Positions 9,352-18,375 of a stretch of 64,000 nucleotides of DNA are shown here, piece by piece. Both the position numbers and the translations under genes were made by a program. The notes under the pieces were generated by a model. That model was not told the DNA's origin and ran no database searches. It was given only the letters and a program-made list of their open reading frames with translations. The stretch comes from Bryobacterales bacterium (GTDB taxonomy: Bacteria > Acidobacteriota > Terriglobia > Bryobacterales > Bryobacteraceae): contig JADZAF010000143.1 of NCBI GenBank assembly GCA_020852755.1, forward strand, positions 1-64,000, in the 5' to 3' direction. The number at the start of each line of letters is the position of its first letter. Within the stretch, counting starts at the first letter, position 1.

Positions 9352-10256
9352 GCCGCTCTCCGGAAAGCCAGGCGTGCCAGCGCCGAAAGCAGCAGGCCGG
9401 CCCGTTCGCCCTTGCCTATGGAGGGCCGGGCGGTGAGAACGTCGTACTCCTGCCGCTCGATCTTGTCCAGAATGCGCATCCCGCCGCGGCTGAACAGGTC
9501 CAGGTCGAAGCTCAGCCTGCGGTCCACCATGCGGGCCAGGGGCAGGCCTTCCCGGAAGAGCCGGCGCGCGTACTGGACCGCCTCGCGCAGGGCGGCGCGA
9601 AAAGCCGGCGTGGCGGAGCGCGGGATCCCGCCCGTGCAGCCATTCCTCACCAGCACCTCTTCCGGGATGTAGATCCTGCCCTTTTGCAGGTCGACGGTCA
9701 CGTCCTGCCAGAAATTGGCCAGCTGCAATGCGGTGCAGGTGGCGTCGGACAGGCGGAAGCGCGCCTCGTCGCGGTAGCCGCACAGCATCAGGACCAGCCG
9801 GCCCACCGGATTGGCGGAATAGCGGCAATAGCCCAGCAGCTCCTCCCAGGTGCCGTAGCGCGCGACCGTCTGGTCCTGCTCGAAAGCGCGGATCAGGTGG
9901 TCGAAGGGCTGCGGCGGAAGGTCGTGGCGGGCGGCGGTGCCGCGCAGCGCGACGAATACCGGATGGGCCGCCCGCCCGGCGTACATCTCCTGCAATTCCC
10001 GGCGCCACCAGGCCAGCAGGCGCAGGCTCTCTTCCGGGTCGCCGATCTCGTCCCCCAGGTCGTCCGCCCAGCGGCAAAAGGCATAGACGTTGTAGAGATC
10101 CTGGTGCAGCCGCCGGGGCAGCAGGAAGCTGACCACGTGAAAATTCTCGTAATGATGGGTGGCCAGCCAGCGCGTGTAGTCGAGCGCTTCGGCCTCGCTG
10201 TAGGAGCGGGCCATCGCCTGGGGCGAGCGGACGAATTCCTCGGGCGGCAGGAACAC
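9348..10256 (-). CDS. hpnC: Hydroxysqualene synthase HpnC
   Basis: 302 residues from a GTG at 10256; an ATG at residue 15 (MARSYSEAEAL) is an alternative start. HYENFHVVSFLLP near the N-terminus is characteristic of HpnC. The two Mg-binding regions are YAFCRWADDLGDE and LANFWQDVTVDLQKGRIYIP. The enzyme converts presqualene diphosphate made by HpnD into hydroxysqualene. It overlaps hpnD by 4 nt and lies 3 nt after the upstream dehydrogenase gene, so translation is probably coupled through the operon. Confidence 0.93.
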   Translation of the reverse strand: MFLPPEEFVRSPQAMARSYSEAEALDYTRWLATHHYENFHVVSFLLPRRLHQDLYNVYAFCRWADDLGDEIGDPEESLRLLAWWRRELQEMYAGRAAHPVFVALRGTAARHDLPPQPFDHLIRAFEQDQTVARYGTWEELLGYCRYSANPVGRLVLMLCGYRDEARFRLSDATCTALQLANFWQDVTVDLQKGRIYIPEEVLVRNGCTGGIPRSATPAFRAALREAVQYARRLFREGLPLARMVDRRLSFDLDLFSRGGMRILDKIERQEYDVLTARPSIGKGERAGLLLSALARLAFRRAA

Positions 10257-10259
10257 GTT

Positions 10260-11312
10260 CTAAGGGATGATCGCGGTTTTCAGGTGCCCGTTGTGGCTCA
10301 TCAGGTGCCGCATCACGTCCAGCAGGTTGGCGAGCGGCTCTTCACGGTTCACGAAGTCGCGGGCGGTGATGTGCCCGTGGGCCACGATGTCCAGCGCCTT
10401 CCGGATATGCGCCGGGGTGTGATGGAAACTGGCCTTGCAGGTGATTTCCGAGTAGTGCAGCAGGGCCGTGTCCAGCCGTACCTCGGTGCCGTTGGGGCAT
10501 CCTCCGAAAAAGTTGACCGTGCCGCCCCGCCGCACCATGTCGGCTGCCCAGTGCCAGGTTTCCGGCTTGCCGACCGCTTCGAGAGCGATGTCGGTGCCCC
10601 GGCCTTGGGTCAATTGCCTCACCAGCGGCACCGGGTGGGGAACGGAATGCGTGGAGATCAGGTCCGTGGCGCCCATGGCTTCAGCCCGTTCCAGCTGCGT
10701 CTTGCGCCGGCCGATCGCGATCACCCGCCCGGCGCCGTAGAGCCGGGCCAGCCGCACGAACATCAGGCCGATGGGACCCAGGCCGATCACCGTCACGTTG
10801 TCGCCCGGGCGGATCCCGGTCTCTTCCAGGCCCCGCACCACGCAGGCCAGCGGCTCCACCAGGGCCGCGTCCTGATAGCTGACCCAGGCCGGAATCTCGT
10901 GCGTGTTCTTCTCGACGATGCGCGACGGAATGCGGATGTACTCGGCGTAAGCGCCGTTGTTGAACAGCAGGTCCTCGCAGAGATTCGGCACGCCGCGCCG
11001 GCAGAAGTAGCAGTCGTCGCAGGGCGCGGAGTTCGCCGCCACCACCCTCTGGCCCGGGCGGAAGCGGGTTACTCCCTCCCCAACTCCGATCACGTCGCCT
11101 GCCAGTTCATGTCCGAAGACGGCCGGAGGCACAATCATCCGGGCGTGGTATCCCCGGCGGAAGACTTTCACATCGGTGCCGCAGGTCAACGCGGCCCGGA
11201 CGCGCACGAGGAGGTCTCCCTGTCCGAACGCGGGCACGGCCACCGGCTCCACGCGCAAGTTTTCCTTGCCGTAGAGTACGGCAGCCATCATCTGGTTTGT
11301 CACTATACCCAC
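10260..11312 (-). CDS. Zinc-dependent medium-chain alcohol dehydrogenase (hopanoid operon, copy 1)
   Basis: 350 residues, the normal length for medium-chain dehydrogenases (MDR). Catalytic-zinc ligands are in ALTCGTDVKVFRRG and FGHELAGDV; the structural-zinc Cys cluster is PCDDCYFCRRGVPNLC. The Rossmann NAD(P) motif is VTVIGLGPIGLMFVRLA. It is closest in style to threonine/sorbitol dehydrogenase-like MDRs. It overlaps the second dehydrogenase gene by 10 nt and both sit between hpnG and hpnC. I infer a role in hopanoid side-chain redox chemistry, for instance reducing the ribosylhopane aldehyde form. A role in a separate sugar-alcohol pathway is possible. An MTNQMM-like internal ATG could be the true start. 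Confidence 0.85.
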   Translation of the reverse strand: MGIVTNQMMAAVLYGKENLRVEPVAVPAFGQGDLLVRVRAALTCGTDVKVFRRGYHARMIVPPAVFGHELAGDVIGVGEGVTRFRPGQRVVAANSAPCDDCYFCRRGVPNLCEDLLFNNGAYAEYIRIPSRIVEKNTHEIPAWVSYQDAALVEPLACVVRGLEETGIRPGDNVTVIGLGPIGLMFVRLARLYGAGRVIAIGRRKTQLERAEAMGATDLISTHSVPHPVPLVRQLTQGRGTDIALEAVGKPETWHWAADMVRRGGTVNFFGGCPNGTEVRLDTALLHYSEITCKASFHHTPAHIRKALDIVAHGHITARDFVNREEPLANLLDVMRHLMSHNGHLKTAIIP

Positions 11313-12400
11313 CTCTGTGGCTTAAGGATAATTTTCAACGATTGGTCGTCCGGATGCAACGCCATCTGAAACGCTGAATTGATTTTAACCAGGGGCAGCC
11401 GGTGTGAGATCAACCGTTCGACGGGTAATTCCCCGCTGAAAACCAGCTCGGCGGATTGCTTCTGCAGGTCCACCGAAGCGCTATAACAACCAAAAAGAGT
11501 CCGTTCCCCTTTGCAGATGTCGGCGCCGCAGAGTTCGATTCGCTCTTCCTCCGAAGTCTGCGAGAAGAGCAGAATCCGGGCGCCCGGCCGCGAGCAGGCG
11601 ACGGCCGCCTGCGCCAGTCCCGGGGCGGAAGCGGCGATGATCACCAGATCCGCCCCCCGGCCCTCACTCCGCCGGCGCGTTTCCGCGGGCAGATCCACTT
11701 CCGCGGGATGCCAGGCCTCCTCCGCCCCGCATTCCCGCGCCAGTTTCCTTCTCGAGGCGATGGCGTCGGTAGCCACGATCCGCGCTCCGCTGCGGGCCAC
11801 CAGCATGGTGAACAGCAGGCCGATAGGGCCCTGGCCCAGAATGGCGACCAGCTCGTCGGCGCGGGGATCGCACTCCACCACCGCCTTCAGGCAGGTGTTG
11901 ACCGGCTCCACCAGGCTGGCCCGGTCAAAGGGCACTCCCTCCGGGATCTTCTCGACGCCCCGGCGCACGATCCAGTCCATCACCCGGACATACTGGGCGA
12001 AACCCCCGCCCGCCGGCTCGAATCCGGCCGTCACCCCTACCTTCCTGTACGTGGGGCACTGGGCGTACAGCTTGCGCCGGCAATAGAAGCAGTCCAGACA
12101 GGGGACATGATGGAAGACCACCACCCGGTCGCCCGGCCGGAAGCTGTCCACTCCCGGGCCCGTGCAGACCACCACGCCGGCCGTCTCGTGGCCGTAAATG
12201 CGTGGCGGGGCCAGCAGGTTGTGTTCGATCTTCTTCAGATCCGTGTGGCAGATGCCGCAAGCTTCCACGCGCACCAGCAGCTCGCCGGGCCCCGCTTCCG
12301 GAGTCGGGACCTCTTCGACGGAAACGGCGCCCGGCCCCCGGTAAACGGCGGCCTGCATAGCTTCCGGGACCGGGAGGTCAGAATTCACAATCGGCAACAA
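11303..12400 (-). CDS. Zinc-dependent medium-chain alcohol dehydrogenase (hopanoid operon, copy 2)
   Basis: 365 residues. Catalytic-zinc motifs are EACGICHTDLKK and YGHETAGVVV; the structural-zinc Cys cluster is PCLDCFYCRRKLYAQC. The coenzyme motif is VAILGQGPIGLLFTMLVA, followed by a potential NAD-selective Asp (VATDAIASRR). It overlaps hpnG by 23 nt upstream and the other dehydrogenase by 10 nt downstream, so it is firmly inside the operon. The two dehydrogenases share fold but differ clearly in sequence, so they are not a recent duplication and may have different substrates or act as a heteromer. The substrate is unknown; context points to a C35 hopanoid intermediate. Confidence 0.87.
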   Translation of the reverse strand: MLPIVNSDLPVPEAMQAAVYRGPGAVSVEEVPTPEAGPGELLVRVEACGICHTDLKKIEHNLLAPPRIYGHETAGVVVCTGPGVDSFRPGDRVVVFHHVPCLDCFYCRRKLYAQCPTYRKVGVTAGFEPAGGGFAQYVRVMDWIVRRGVEKIPEGVPFDRASLVEPVNTCLKAVVECDPRADELVAILGQGPIGLLFTMLVARSGARIVATDAIASRRKLARECGAEEAWHPAEVDLPAETRRRSEGRGADLVIIAASAPGLAQAAVACSRPGARILLFSQTSEEERIELCGADICKGERTLFGCYSASVDLQKQSAELVFSGELPVERLISHRLPLVKINSAFQMALHPDDQSLKIILKPQRWV

Positions 12401-13091
12401 ATCCTCCTAATGTTCGCGCGGCCAAACGGCTTCTTCGGGCCAGTTGCGCCAGTTCAAACACGGCCGGGCGCCGGCGGAGCAGCGCGTCCTTCAAGATGGC
12501 GGCGCGGCTCAGGCGTCCCTCGGGCGTGCGCGCGCCATTGAGATCGATTCCGAAACTCTCCCCGGCCAGGTCCGTGACCGCCCGGACACAATAAAGCGGG
12601 AGGCCCAGCGCAGCCGCCCGCTGCGCCACTCCCGCCGCTTCCATCTCCACCGCCCGGGCGCCGGCCAGGCGCAGCAACCGCTTCTCCTCCCGGGTTTGCG
12701 CTACCCGGTCCACCGAGGCCAGCGGGCCCGACGCGAATGCGCGGCTCACCCTCGGCATGGGCAGCGCCATGTCCCGGCCGTCCGCTTTCAGCTCCGTTGC
12801 CACGAAAATCTCTCCTGCCCGCAGCGCCGGGTCCAGAGCGCCGCAGTACCCCAGGCTTACCACCGCCCGGACCGGCGCCCGCGCGGCTGCGCAGTCCACC
12901 GCCTCGGCCGCCAGCATCCGGCCCGCGCCGTTCGCCACCAGTACTACTGGGACGCCCCGGAGCTCTCCGCTCCGCGCCCAATCCAACGGCCACCGCAGCC
13001 GGCGCATGCCCCCGACCCTCGGCGCCAGGCCCGCAAACTCGCCCGCTTCGGCCGCCACGAACAGCACGGGCCTGCTTGCTTGATCGCTCAA
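12378..13091 (-). CDS. hpnG: Adenosylhopane nucleosidase/phosphorylase HpnG
   Basis: 237 residues, PNP/UDP phosphorylase superfamily. Visible family features are the Gly-rich GYCGALDPALRAGEIFVA, the nucleoside-binding VEMEAAGVAQRAA and the active-site region RAVTDLAGESFGIDLNG. HpnG removes adenine from adenosylhopane to give ribosylhopane, the second step of C35 hopanoid side-chain formation after HpnH. It overlaps hpnA by 4 nt and the next dehydrogenase gene by 23 nt. Confidence 0.9.
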   Translation of the reverse strand: MSDQASRPVLFVAAEAGEFAGLAPRVGGMRRLRWPLDWARSGELRGVPVVLVANGAGRMLAAEAVDCAAARAPVRAVVSLGYCGALDPALRAGEIFVATELKADGRDMALPMPRVSRAFASGPLASVDRVAQTREEKRLLRLAGARAVEMEAAGVAQRAAALGLPLYCVRAVTDLAGESFGIDLNGARTPEGRLSRAAILKDALLRRRPAVFELAQLARRSRLAARTLGGFVADCEF

Positions 13092-14062
13092 CAGTATCCG
13101 TTTCCCCGGAACCAGTCCACCGCGCGCCGGATGGCGCCGTCAACCGGTCTGGGATCGTACCCCAGCTCCCGGGCCGCCTTCTGATGCGAGACAAACATCT
13201 TCTTCCGTGCCATGCGCACGGCTTCCAATGGCGCCCTGGGTTCGTTTCCCGTCCAACCCGCCCAGGCCGTTGTCACCACACCCACGGCGTAGGCCAGCCC
13301 GTACGGAATGCGCACCGCGGGCGCGTTCAGGCCGGCCGCCGCCGCCACCCGCCGCAGAATCTCGGCAAGAAGCAGGTTTTCGCATCCCAATATATACCTT
13401 TCGCCAGGCCGCCCGCGCTCGCAGGCCAGCAGATGTCCCCGGGCCGTATCCTCGACGTCCACCAGGTTCAGTCCCGTGTCCACGTAGGCGGGCATTCTGC
13501 CCTTCAGCACATCCAGGAGGATCTTCCCGGTAGGCGTGGGCTTGAAGTCGTGATCGCCGACGGGCGCCGTCGGGTTGACGATGGTCACGGGCAGCCCGGC
13601 CGCGGCGTACTCCAGGGCCACCTGCTCGGCCTGGAACTTCGACCGCTTGTAGTCGCCCGCCATGTCGCCCTGGGTCACCGGAGTGTTTTCGTCGCCGGGA
13701 CCGTCTTCGGGAATGCCGATGCACCCGACCGTGCTGGTGTACACGATGCGCTCGACCCCCGCCGCCCGGCAGGCCTCCAGCAGGTTGCGTGTGCCCTCCA
13801 CGTTGGAACGGTAGATTTCCGAGGGATCCCTGGCCCACAGCCGGTAGTCGGCCGCCACGTGATAGACCGTGTCGCAGCCGGCCGCCGCGCGGTCCAGAGA
13901 CTCGCGCTCGCGCAAGTCGCCCGTGACAGCCTCCGCCTCGAGTTCTCTCAGGCGGCTGCCCGGCCTCACCAGGGCCCGCACGCGCCGCCCGCTCCCTTCG
14001 AGCAGGCGCGCCACGTGCCAGCCGACGAAGCCGGTTGCTCCGGTCACCAGGACGGGTTTCAT
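13088..14062 (-). CDS. hpnA: Hopanoid-associated NAD-dependent sugar epimerase HpnA
   Basis: 324 residues, extended short-chain dehydrogenase. The N-terminal dinucleotide motif TGATGFVGWHVA (7-18) and the catalytic Tyr138 and Lys142 (DYKRSK) are present, along with YTSTVG for the catalytic Ser/Thr. HpnA is conserved in hopanoid loci and is thought to act on a sugar group attached to the hopanoid, but its reaction is not settled. It overlaps hpnG by 4 nt and is separated from hpnH by 46 nt, the largest gap in the operon. Confidence 0.9.
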   Translation of the reverse strand: MKPVLVTGATGFVGWHVARLLEGSGRRVRALVRPGSRLRELEAEAVTGDLRERESLDRAAAGCDTVYHVAADYRLWARDPSEIYRSNVEGTRNLLEACRAAGVERIVYTSTVGCIGIPEDGPGDENTPVTQGDMAGDYKRSKFQAEQVALEYAAAGLPVTIVNPTAPVGDHDFKPTPTGKILLDVLKGRMPAYVDTGLNLVDVEDTARGHLLACERGRPGERYILGCENLLLAEILRRVAAAAGLNAPAVRIPYGLAYAVGVVTTAWAGWTGNEPRAPLEAVRMARKKMFVSHQKAARELGYDPRPVDGAIRRAVDWFRGNGYC

Positions 14063-14108
14063 GGCTCCCGGTGCTCACCTCCGGGCCGTTTTGCGGAAGA
14101 TGCTTCGC

Positions 14109-15233
14109 CTATCGCAGCACCCACGTCAGCATCCTGAAGTTGTCGGTGAACTTGGAGTTGATGCCCAGCGCCGCGGAGGGTTCGAAGCCGCAATGCACCA
14201 TGCAGTGCTCGCAGCGCGGGTCGTTGCCGTGGCCGTAACTCTCCCAGGGCGTCTGGGTCATGAGTTCCTCGAAGGTTCTGTAGTGGGCGTCGGTGATCAG
14301 GTAGCAGGGACCCTTCCACCCTTTCACATTGTAAGTGGGGTTGCCCCAGGCGGTGCAGGGAAGCTCGCGCTCCCCCTTGAGGAAATCGAGGTAGACCGGT
14401 GTCTGGTTGATGGGGAAGCGCCGCGCCAGCCGGTCGATGTCCGCGAACTTTTCGTGGATGTCCTCGCGGGTCATGAAGATCTCGCGGTCATCCACCGCCG
14501 AGTACCCGTAGGCCGGCGCGATCTGGTGGCCATCCACGTGAAACGGTTCGAGATATTCGAACAGCGCTTCGACTTCCTTCATGTCCGTCTCCCGGTAGAC
14601 GGTAGTGTTGGTGCAGACCTTGAAACCGGCCGCTTTCGCCGCCTTCAAGCCTTCCATCGCTTCCCGGAAAACGCCCTCCCGTTCCACGGCCAGGTCGTGC
14701 GTCTTCTCCAGTCCGTCCAGGTGGATGTTGAAGAAGAAGCGCGGATCGGGCTGGAACTCGCCCAAACGCTTCCGGATGAACATGCCGTTGGTGCAGAGGT
14801 AGATGTGGCGGTCCAGATTCAGGATTCCGCGCACCAGTTCGCCGATCTGCGGATACATCATCGGCTCGCCCCCGCAGATGGAAACGATGGGCGCGCCGCA
14901 CTCCTCCACCGCCGCCAGGCATTCGGCCACCGGCACCCGCTCCGTGATGCTGTCCTCGTACTCGCGGATGCGGCCGCAGCCCGTGCAGGTCAGGTTGCAG
15001 GCGTGCAGCGGCTCGAGCATCAGCACGATGGGGAAACGCTTGCGGATCATGGGATGCGGCTGCCGGCGCCGGGCCTCCCCGTTGATCTCGCCTCCCCCGC
15101 CGGACAGGATGCGGAACGGGTTGGAGGAGCCGTTCCCGGGCTTCGGGTCGGCCTGCCACTGCTCCGGCGGCCGTTTCTTGTTCCGGTAGATGTAACGCGC
15201 CAGACCGGCTGTCATGGCAAGCGGGAATCTCAT
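14109..15233 (-). CDS. hpnH: Radical SAM adenosylhopane synthase HpnH
   Basis: 374 residues, the usual length for HpnH. The radical-SAM cluster motif CNLTCTGC gives C79, C83 and C86; ICGGEPMMYPQI is the SAM-binding GGE motif. C-terminal cysteines (GNDPRCEHCMVHCGFEP) match the HpnH C-terminal signature. It adds the 5'-deoxyadenosyl group of SAM to diploptene, giving adenosylhopane. The start overlaps the shc stop by 4 nt. Confidence 0.95.
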   Translation of the reverse strand: MRFPLAMTAGLARYIYRNKKRPPEQWQADPKPGNGSSNPFRILSGGGGEINGEARRRQPHPMIRKRFPIVLMLEPLHACNLTCTGCGRIREYEDSITERVPVAECLAAVEECGAPIVSICGGEPMMYPQIGELVRGILNLDRHIYLCTNGMFIRKRLGEFQPDPRFFFNIHLDGLEKTHDLAVEREGVFREAMEGLKAAKAAGFKVCTNTTVYRETDMKEVEALFEYLEPFHVDGHQIAPAYGYSAVDDREIFMTREDIHEKFADIDRLARRFPINQTPVYLDFLKGERELPCTAWGNPTYNVKGWKGPCYLITDAHYRTFEELMTQTPWESYGHGNDPRCEHCMVHCGFEPSAALGINSKFTDNFRMLTWVLR

Positions 15234-17191
15234 AGGCGTTCCTCGGTCAGTAAAGCGGTTTCGCGGATCCGGACGCCGTCCGCGGCCCGGGCGTACGAAG
15301 CCAGGGCCAGCAGCGGGAAATACTGCCGGTACAGGTGATACGTCAGGTAGAAAACCTTGGGAAAGCCGGTGCCGGTGGCGGCCTCCTCGTGCCAGGAACC
15401 ATCCGGCCGCTGGCTCCGCAACAGGTACTCGATCCCCTTGCGAACGCTCAGGCTGGATTCGTCGCCGCCCGCCACCAGGCCGAGCAGCGCCCAGGCCGTC
15501 TGGGAGGGGGTGCTGGCGGCGGCGGTAAAGGTTCCGTTGTCATAGCTGGCGCAGCTTTCGCCCCAGCCGCCGTCGGCGTTTTGTACCGCCCGCAGCCACT
15601 CGCCGGCGCGCAGAATATGGGCCTCGCACGGATCCTCGCCCGAGGCACGCAGGCCGCGCAGCGCGAAGCAGGTGCCGTACAGGTAGTTCACACCCCAGCG
15701 GCCGTACCAGCTGCCATCCGGCTCCTGGCTGCGGACCAGGAACTCGACGCCCCGGCGCACGGCCGGGTGGTCGGAGGCGATGCCGCTGGCGGCCAGGGCT
15801 TCCAGCACCCGGCCGGTGATGTCCGGGCAGGTCGGGTCCAGCATGGCATTGTGATCGGCGAAGGGAACGTGGCTGAGGATCTCCCGGTTATTGTCCGCGT
15901 CGAAGGCCGCCCACCCGCCGTCTTCCGATTGCATGCTCAGCAGCCAGTTCAGCGCCCGCCGCGCGGCCGCATCCTGCGCCCCTGCGTTGCCGGCGCGGCA
16001 GTGCCGCAGAGCCAGCAGGATCATGGCGGTGTCGTCGATGTCCGGATAAAACTCGTTTGCGAACTCGAAATACCAGCCGGAAGGCTCGGTGTTGGGGCGC
16101 TTGATGCTCCAGTCGCCCTTGCGGCGCACTTCCTTGGAGAGAATCCAGTCCGCCGCCCGCTCAAGCGCCCCGGCGGGCGCCGCCCCCGATTGTCCCAGCG
16201 CGTAGGCCGCAATTCCGGTGTCCCACAGGGGCGAGAAGCAGGGCTGGAAGTAAAGGCTCTCTCCCTCCCGCACCATCAGGCGCTCGAACTGCGCAACGGC
16301 TTCCACGAAATCGGGATGATCGCGCCGGTAGCCCAGCACGTCCAGCGCCATGATGATGTACATCATCGGCGGATAGATCGCTCCCAGCCCGTCGGAATAG
16401 CGCGTGCGGTCCAGCATCCAGGATTCGGCCGCGCGGATGGCGCGGCGCCGAACCGCCTTCACCCCGTACCGTTCCCACAGGCGCAGCAGGCGGTCCAGGC
16501 CCAGGAAGAAGCTTCGCCAGGAGACCATGCCGTCGCCCGGCTTGCGGAACCCAAGGCTGCGGCCGGGCAGGAACAGCTCCTGGAGGGTGAAGCCGGCAGG
16601 AGCCGGCCGGCGCCCGCCCGAACCCTGCACGATCGAGAGCGGAACCACAATGGCCCGGGTCCACGAAGACATCTCGTAAACCAGGTTGCCGAGCAGCATC
16701 AGTTCCGGCGGCACCCGGGGAACGTGGGCCCTGGGATACAGGTCGAACAGGCTCAGGTTGATCTTGACGTAGCTGTTGGCCGCCTGGATGCCGCCCAGCG
16801 CCAGAATACGCTCGCGCGCCCTGGCCAGGCGCGGGTCGTCCGGACTGAGGCCGGCCAGCTTCAGCGCAAAATAGGCTTTGACGCTGGCGCTGATTTCGGC
16901 CGGGCCGTGGGGGTAGATGTTGAAGCCGCCGTCGGGCAGCTGCCGCGCCAGAATGGACTTGGCGGCCAGGTCGATCAGGGGCCGCGAGGGCGGATTCCAT
17001 CTCCCGCCGGCGGGAGGATGGAGCCACAACTGCAACAGGATGTAGTCCGACTCCAGGGTCGTGTCGGCCGATAGCCGGGCGCACCAGTAGCCCTGGGTAT
17101 GCTGTTCCCTCAGCAGAAGGTCCGCCGCGCGGCGCACCGCCTGTGAAACTGAACTTCCCGGGGCGTCGCTCGTTTCCAGGCCGGGGCTCAT
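15230..17191 (-). CDS. shc: Squalene-hopene cyclase
   Basis: 653 residues, typical of bacterial SHC (about 630-720). The DXDD protonation motif is DIDDTA (D384, D386, D387; D386 should be the proton donor). Several QW repeats are visible, for example QEPDGSWYGRWG, QNADGGWGES and QRPDGSWHE, which form the alpha/alpha barrels. It cyclises squalene to hopene/hopanol at the inner membrane. It overlaps ispH by 4 nt and hpnH by 4 nt. Confidence 0.97.
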   Translation of the reverse strand: MSPGLETSDAPGSSVSQAVRRAADLLLREQHTQGYWCARLSADTTLESDYILLQLWLHPPAGGRWNPPSRPLIDLAAKSILARQLPDGGFNIYPHGPAEISASVKAYFALKLAGLSPDDPRLARARERILALGGIQAANSYVKINLSLFDLYPRAHVPRVPPELMLLGNLVYEMSSWTRAIVVPLSIVQGSGGRRPAPAGFTLQELFLPGRSLGFRKPGDGMVSWRSFFLGLDRLLRLWERYGVKAVRRRAIRAAESWMLDRTRYSDGLGAIYPPMMYIIMALDVLGYRRDHPDFVEAVAQFERLMVREGESLYFQPCFSPLWDTGIAAYALGQSGAAPAGALERAADWILSKEVRRKGDWSIKRPNTEPSGWYFEFANEFYPDIDDTAMILLALRHCRAGNAGAQDAAARRALNWLLSMQSEDGGWAAFDADNNREILSHVPFADHNAMLDPTCPDITGRVLEALAASGIASDHPAVRRGVEFLVRSQEPDGSWYGRWGVNYLYGTCFALRGLRASGEDPCEAHILRAGEWLRAVQNADGGWGESCASYDNGTFTAAASTPSQTAWALLGLVAGGDESSLSVRKGIEYLLRSQRPDGSWHEEAATGTGFPKVFYLTYHLYRQYFPLLALASYARAADGVRIRETALLTEERL

Positions 17192-18183
17192 CGCGCGGAG
17201 ATGATTCTCAGCTGAGCGGCCGGCTGGCTCAACTCGTTGGGGAGGGAGAAGCGGACGTCTTCATCCACCAGTTCCAGCTCCTCCACCGTTTGGAATCCGC
17301 ACTCCCGCAGCCAGTTCACCAGGCTTTGCACCAGGTGCTCCGGGGCCGAAGCTCCGGCAGTGACCGCGGCGTTATTGACCCCCGCGAGCCAGGCCGGATC
17401 CACGTGGGCCGCATCATCCACCAGGTACGAGGCCACGCCCGCGTTCTGTGCGACTTCGACCAGGCGCTTGGAGTTCGAACTGTTCTGGGAACCGACCACC
17501 AGCAACAGCTCGCAGAACAAGGCCACCGCTTTCACCGCCATCTGCCGGTTTTCCGTGGCATAGCAGATGTCCTGGGCGGGCGGGCCCTGGATGGACGGGA
17601 AACGTTCTCTCAGGCGCGCCACGATGTGGCTGGTTTCATCGAGGCTGAGAGTGGTTTGCGTGAGAAAAGATACTTTTTCCGCGTCGGGAACCTGAAGAGC
17701 GTCCACTTCCTCCACGCTGGAAACCAGGAAAGTGCGCTCCGGCGCTTCGCCCAAAGTGCCGACCACCTCGTCGTGGTCCTTGTGCCCGATCAGCACGATG
17801 CTGTATCCCATGCGGGCAAACCGGCTGGCCTCCAGGTGAACCTTGGTGACCAGGGGGCAGGTGGCATCGATCACCTGCAGTCGCCGCTTGCGGGCTTCAT
17901 GACGCACGCTCGGCGCCACCCCGTGGGCGCTGAATATCGCCCGCGCGCCTTCCGGGATCTCGCCCACTTCCTCCACGAAAACCGCGCCCGCCTGCCGCAA
18001 TCTCTCCACTACGTGTTTGTTATGAACAATCTCTTTCCGCACGTAAATGGGCGGCCCGTAAAGTTCCAGCGCGATTTCCACGACGTCGATCGCGCGCACC
18101 ACTCCCGCACAAAAGCCGCGGGGTTTGAGCAGAAGAATCTTCTTTCCGCCGCCATTAGAAGCGGCCAACGGCTTAAGGGGCAT
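17188..18183 (-). CDS. ispH: 4-hydroxy-3-methylbut-2-enyl diphosphate reductase IspH (LytB)
   Basis: 331 residues. The three conserved cysteines binding the [4Fe-4S] cluster are C25 (PRGFCAGV), C109 (DATCPLV) and C207 (DICYATENRQ). The substrate-binding motif VGSQNSSNSKRL is intact. IspH makes isopentenyl and dimethylallyl diphosphate in the last step of the MEP pathway. Its place at the head of the operon couples isoprenoid supply to hopanoid synthesis. It is preceded by an extended -10 promoter about 30 nt upstream. Confidence 0.97.
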   Translation of the reverse strand: MPLKPLAASNGGGKKILLLKPRGFCAGVVRAIDVVEIALELYGPPIYVRKEIVHNKHVVERLRQAGAVFVEEVGEIPEGARAIFSAHGVAPSVRHEARKRRLQVIDATCPLVTKVHLEASRFARMGYSIVLIGHKDHDEVVGTLGEAPERTFLVSSVEEVDALQVPDAEKVSFLTQTTLSLDETSHIVARLRERFPSIQGPPAQDICYATENRQMAVKAVALFCELLLVVGSQNSSNSKRLVEVAQNAGVASYLVDDAAHVDPAWLAGVNNAAVTAGASAPEHLVQSLVNWLRECGFQTVEELELVDEDVRFSLPNELSQPAAQLRIISAR

Positions 18184-18213
18184 AAACCAGGACTTTAGTG
18201 GTGAAACTACTCA

Positions 18214-18222
18214 ATTATAGCA
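18214..18222 (-). promoter_or_regulatory. Extended -10 promoter of the ispH-hopanoid operon
   Basis: On the minus strand TGCTATAAT combines the TGn extension with a perfect TATAAT. The predicted start (about 18207) gives a 5' leader of about 24 nt before the ispH ATG. The -35 region has no good match, as expected for extended -10 promoters. Confidence 0.6.
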
Positions 18223-18333
18223 GTGCCGGGGTAATTGCCGTTCTTGTTGAACCCCTCAAATGCCGTGCGCCGCGCCGTAGCGGGGCCGGCAGGCGCCGCG
18301 AGCGCGCGGTTTAGTGCCGCATCTTACGGCTGC

Positions 18334-18349
18334 GGCCGCGGCCGCGGCC
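18334..18349. repeat. 16-bp perfect GC palindrome
   Basis: GGCCGCGGCCGCGGCC is self-complementary and lies in the 192-bp spacer between the zinc-ribbon gene and the ispH promoter. It may be a terminator stem for the zinc-ribbon gene, but there is no T-tract. Confidence 0.4.
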
Positions 18350-18375
18350 TCAGGTTCACACCGCCGGATAGCCGG

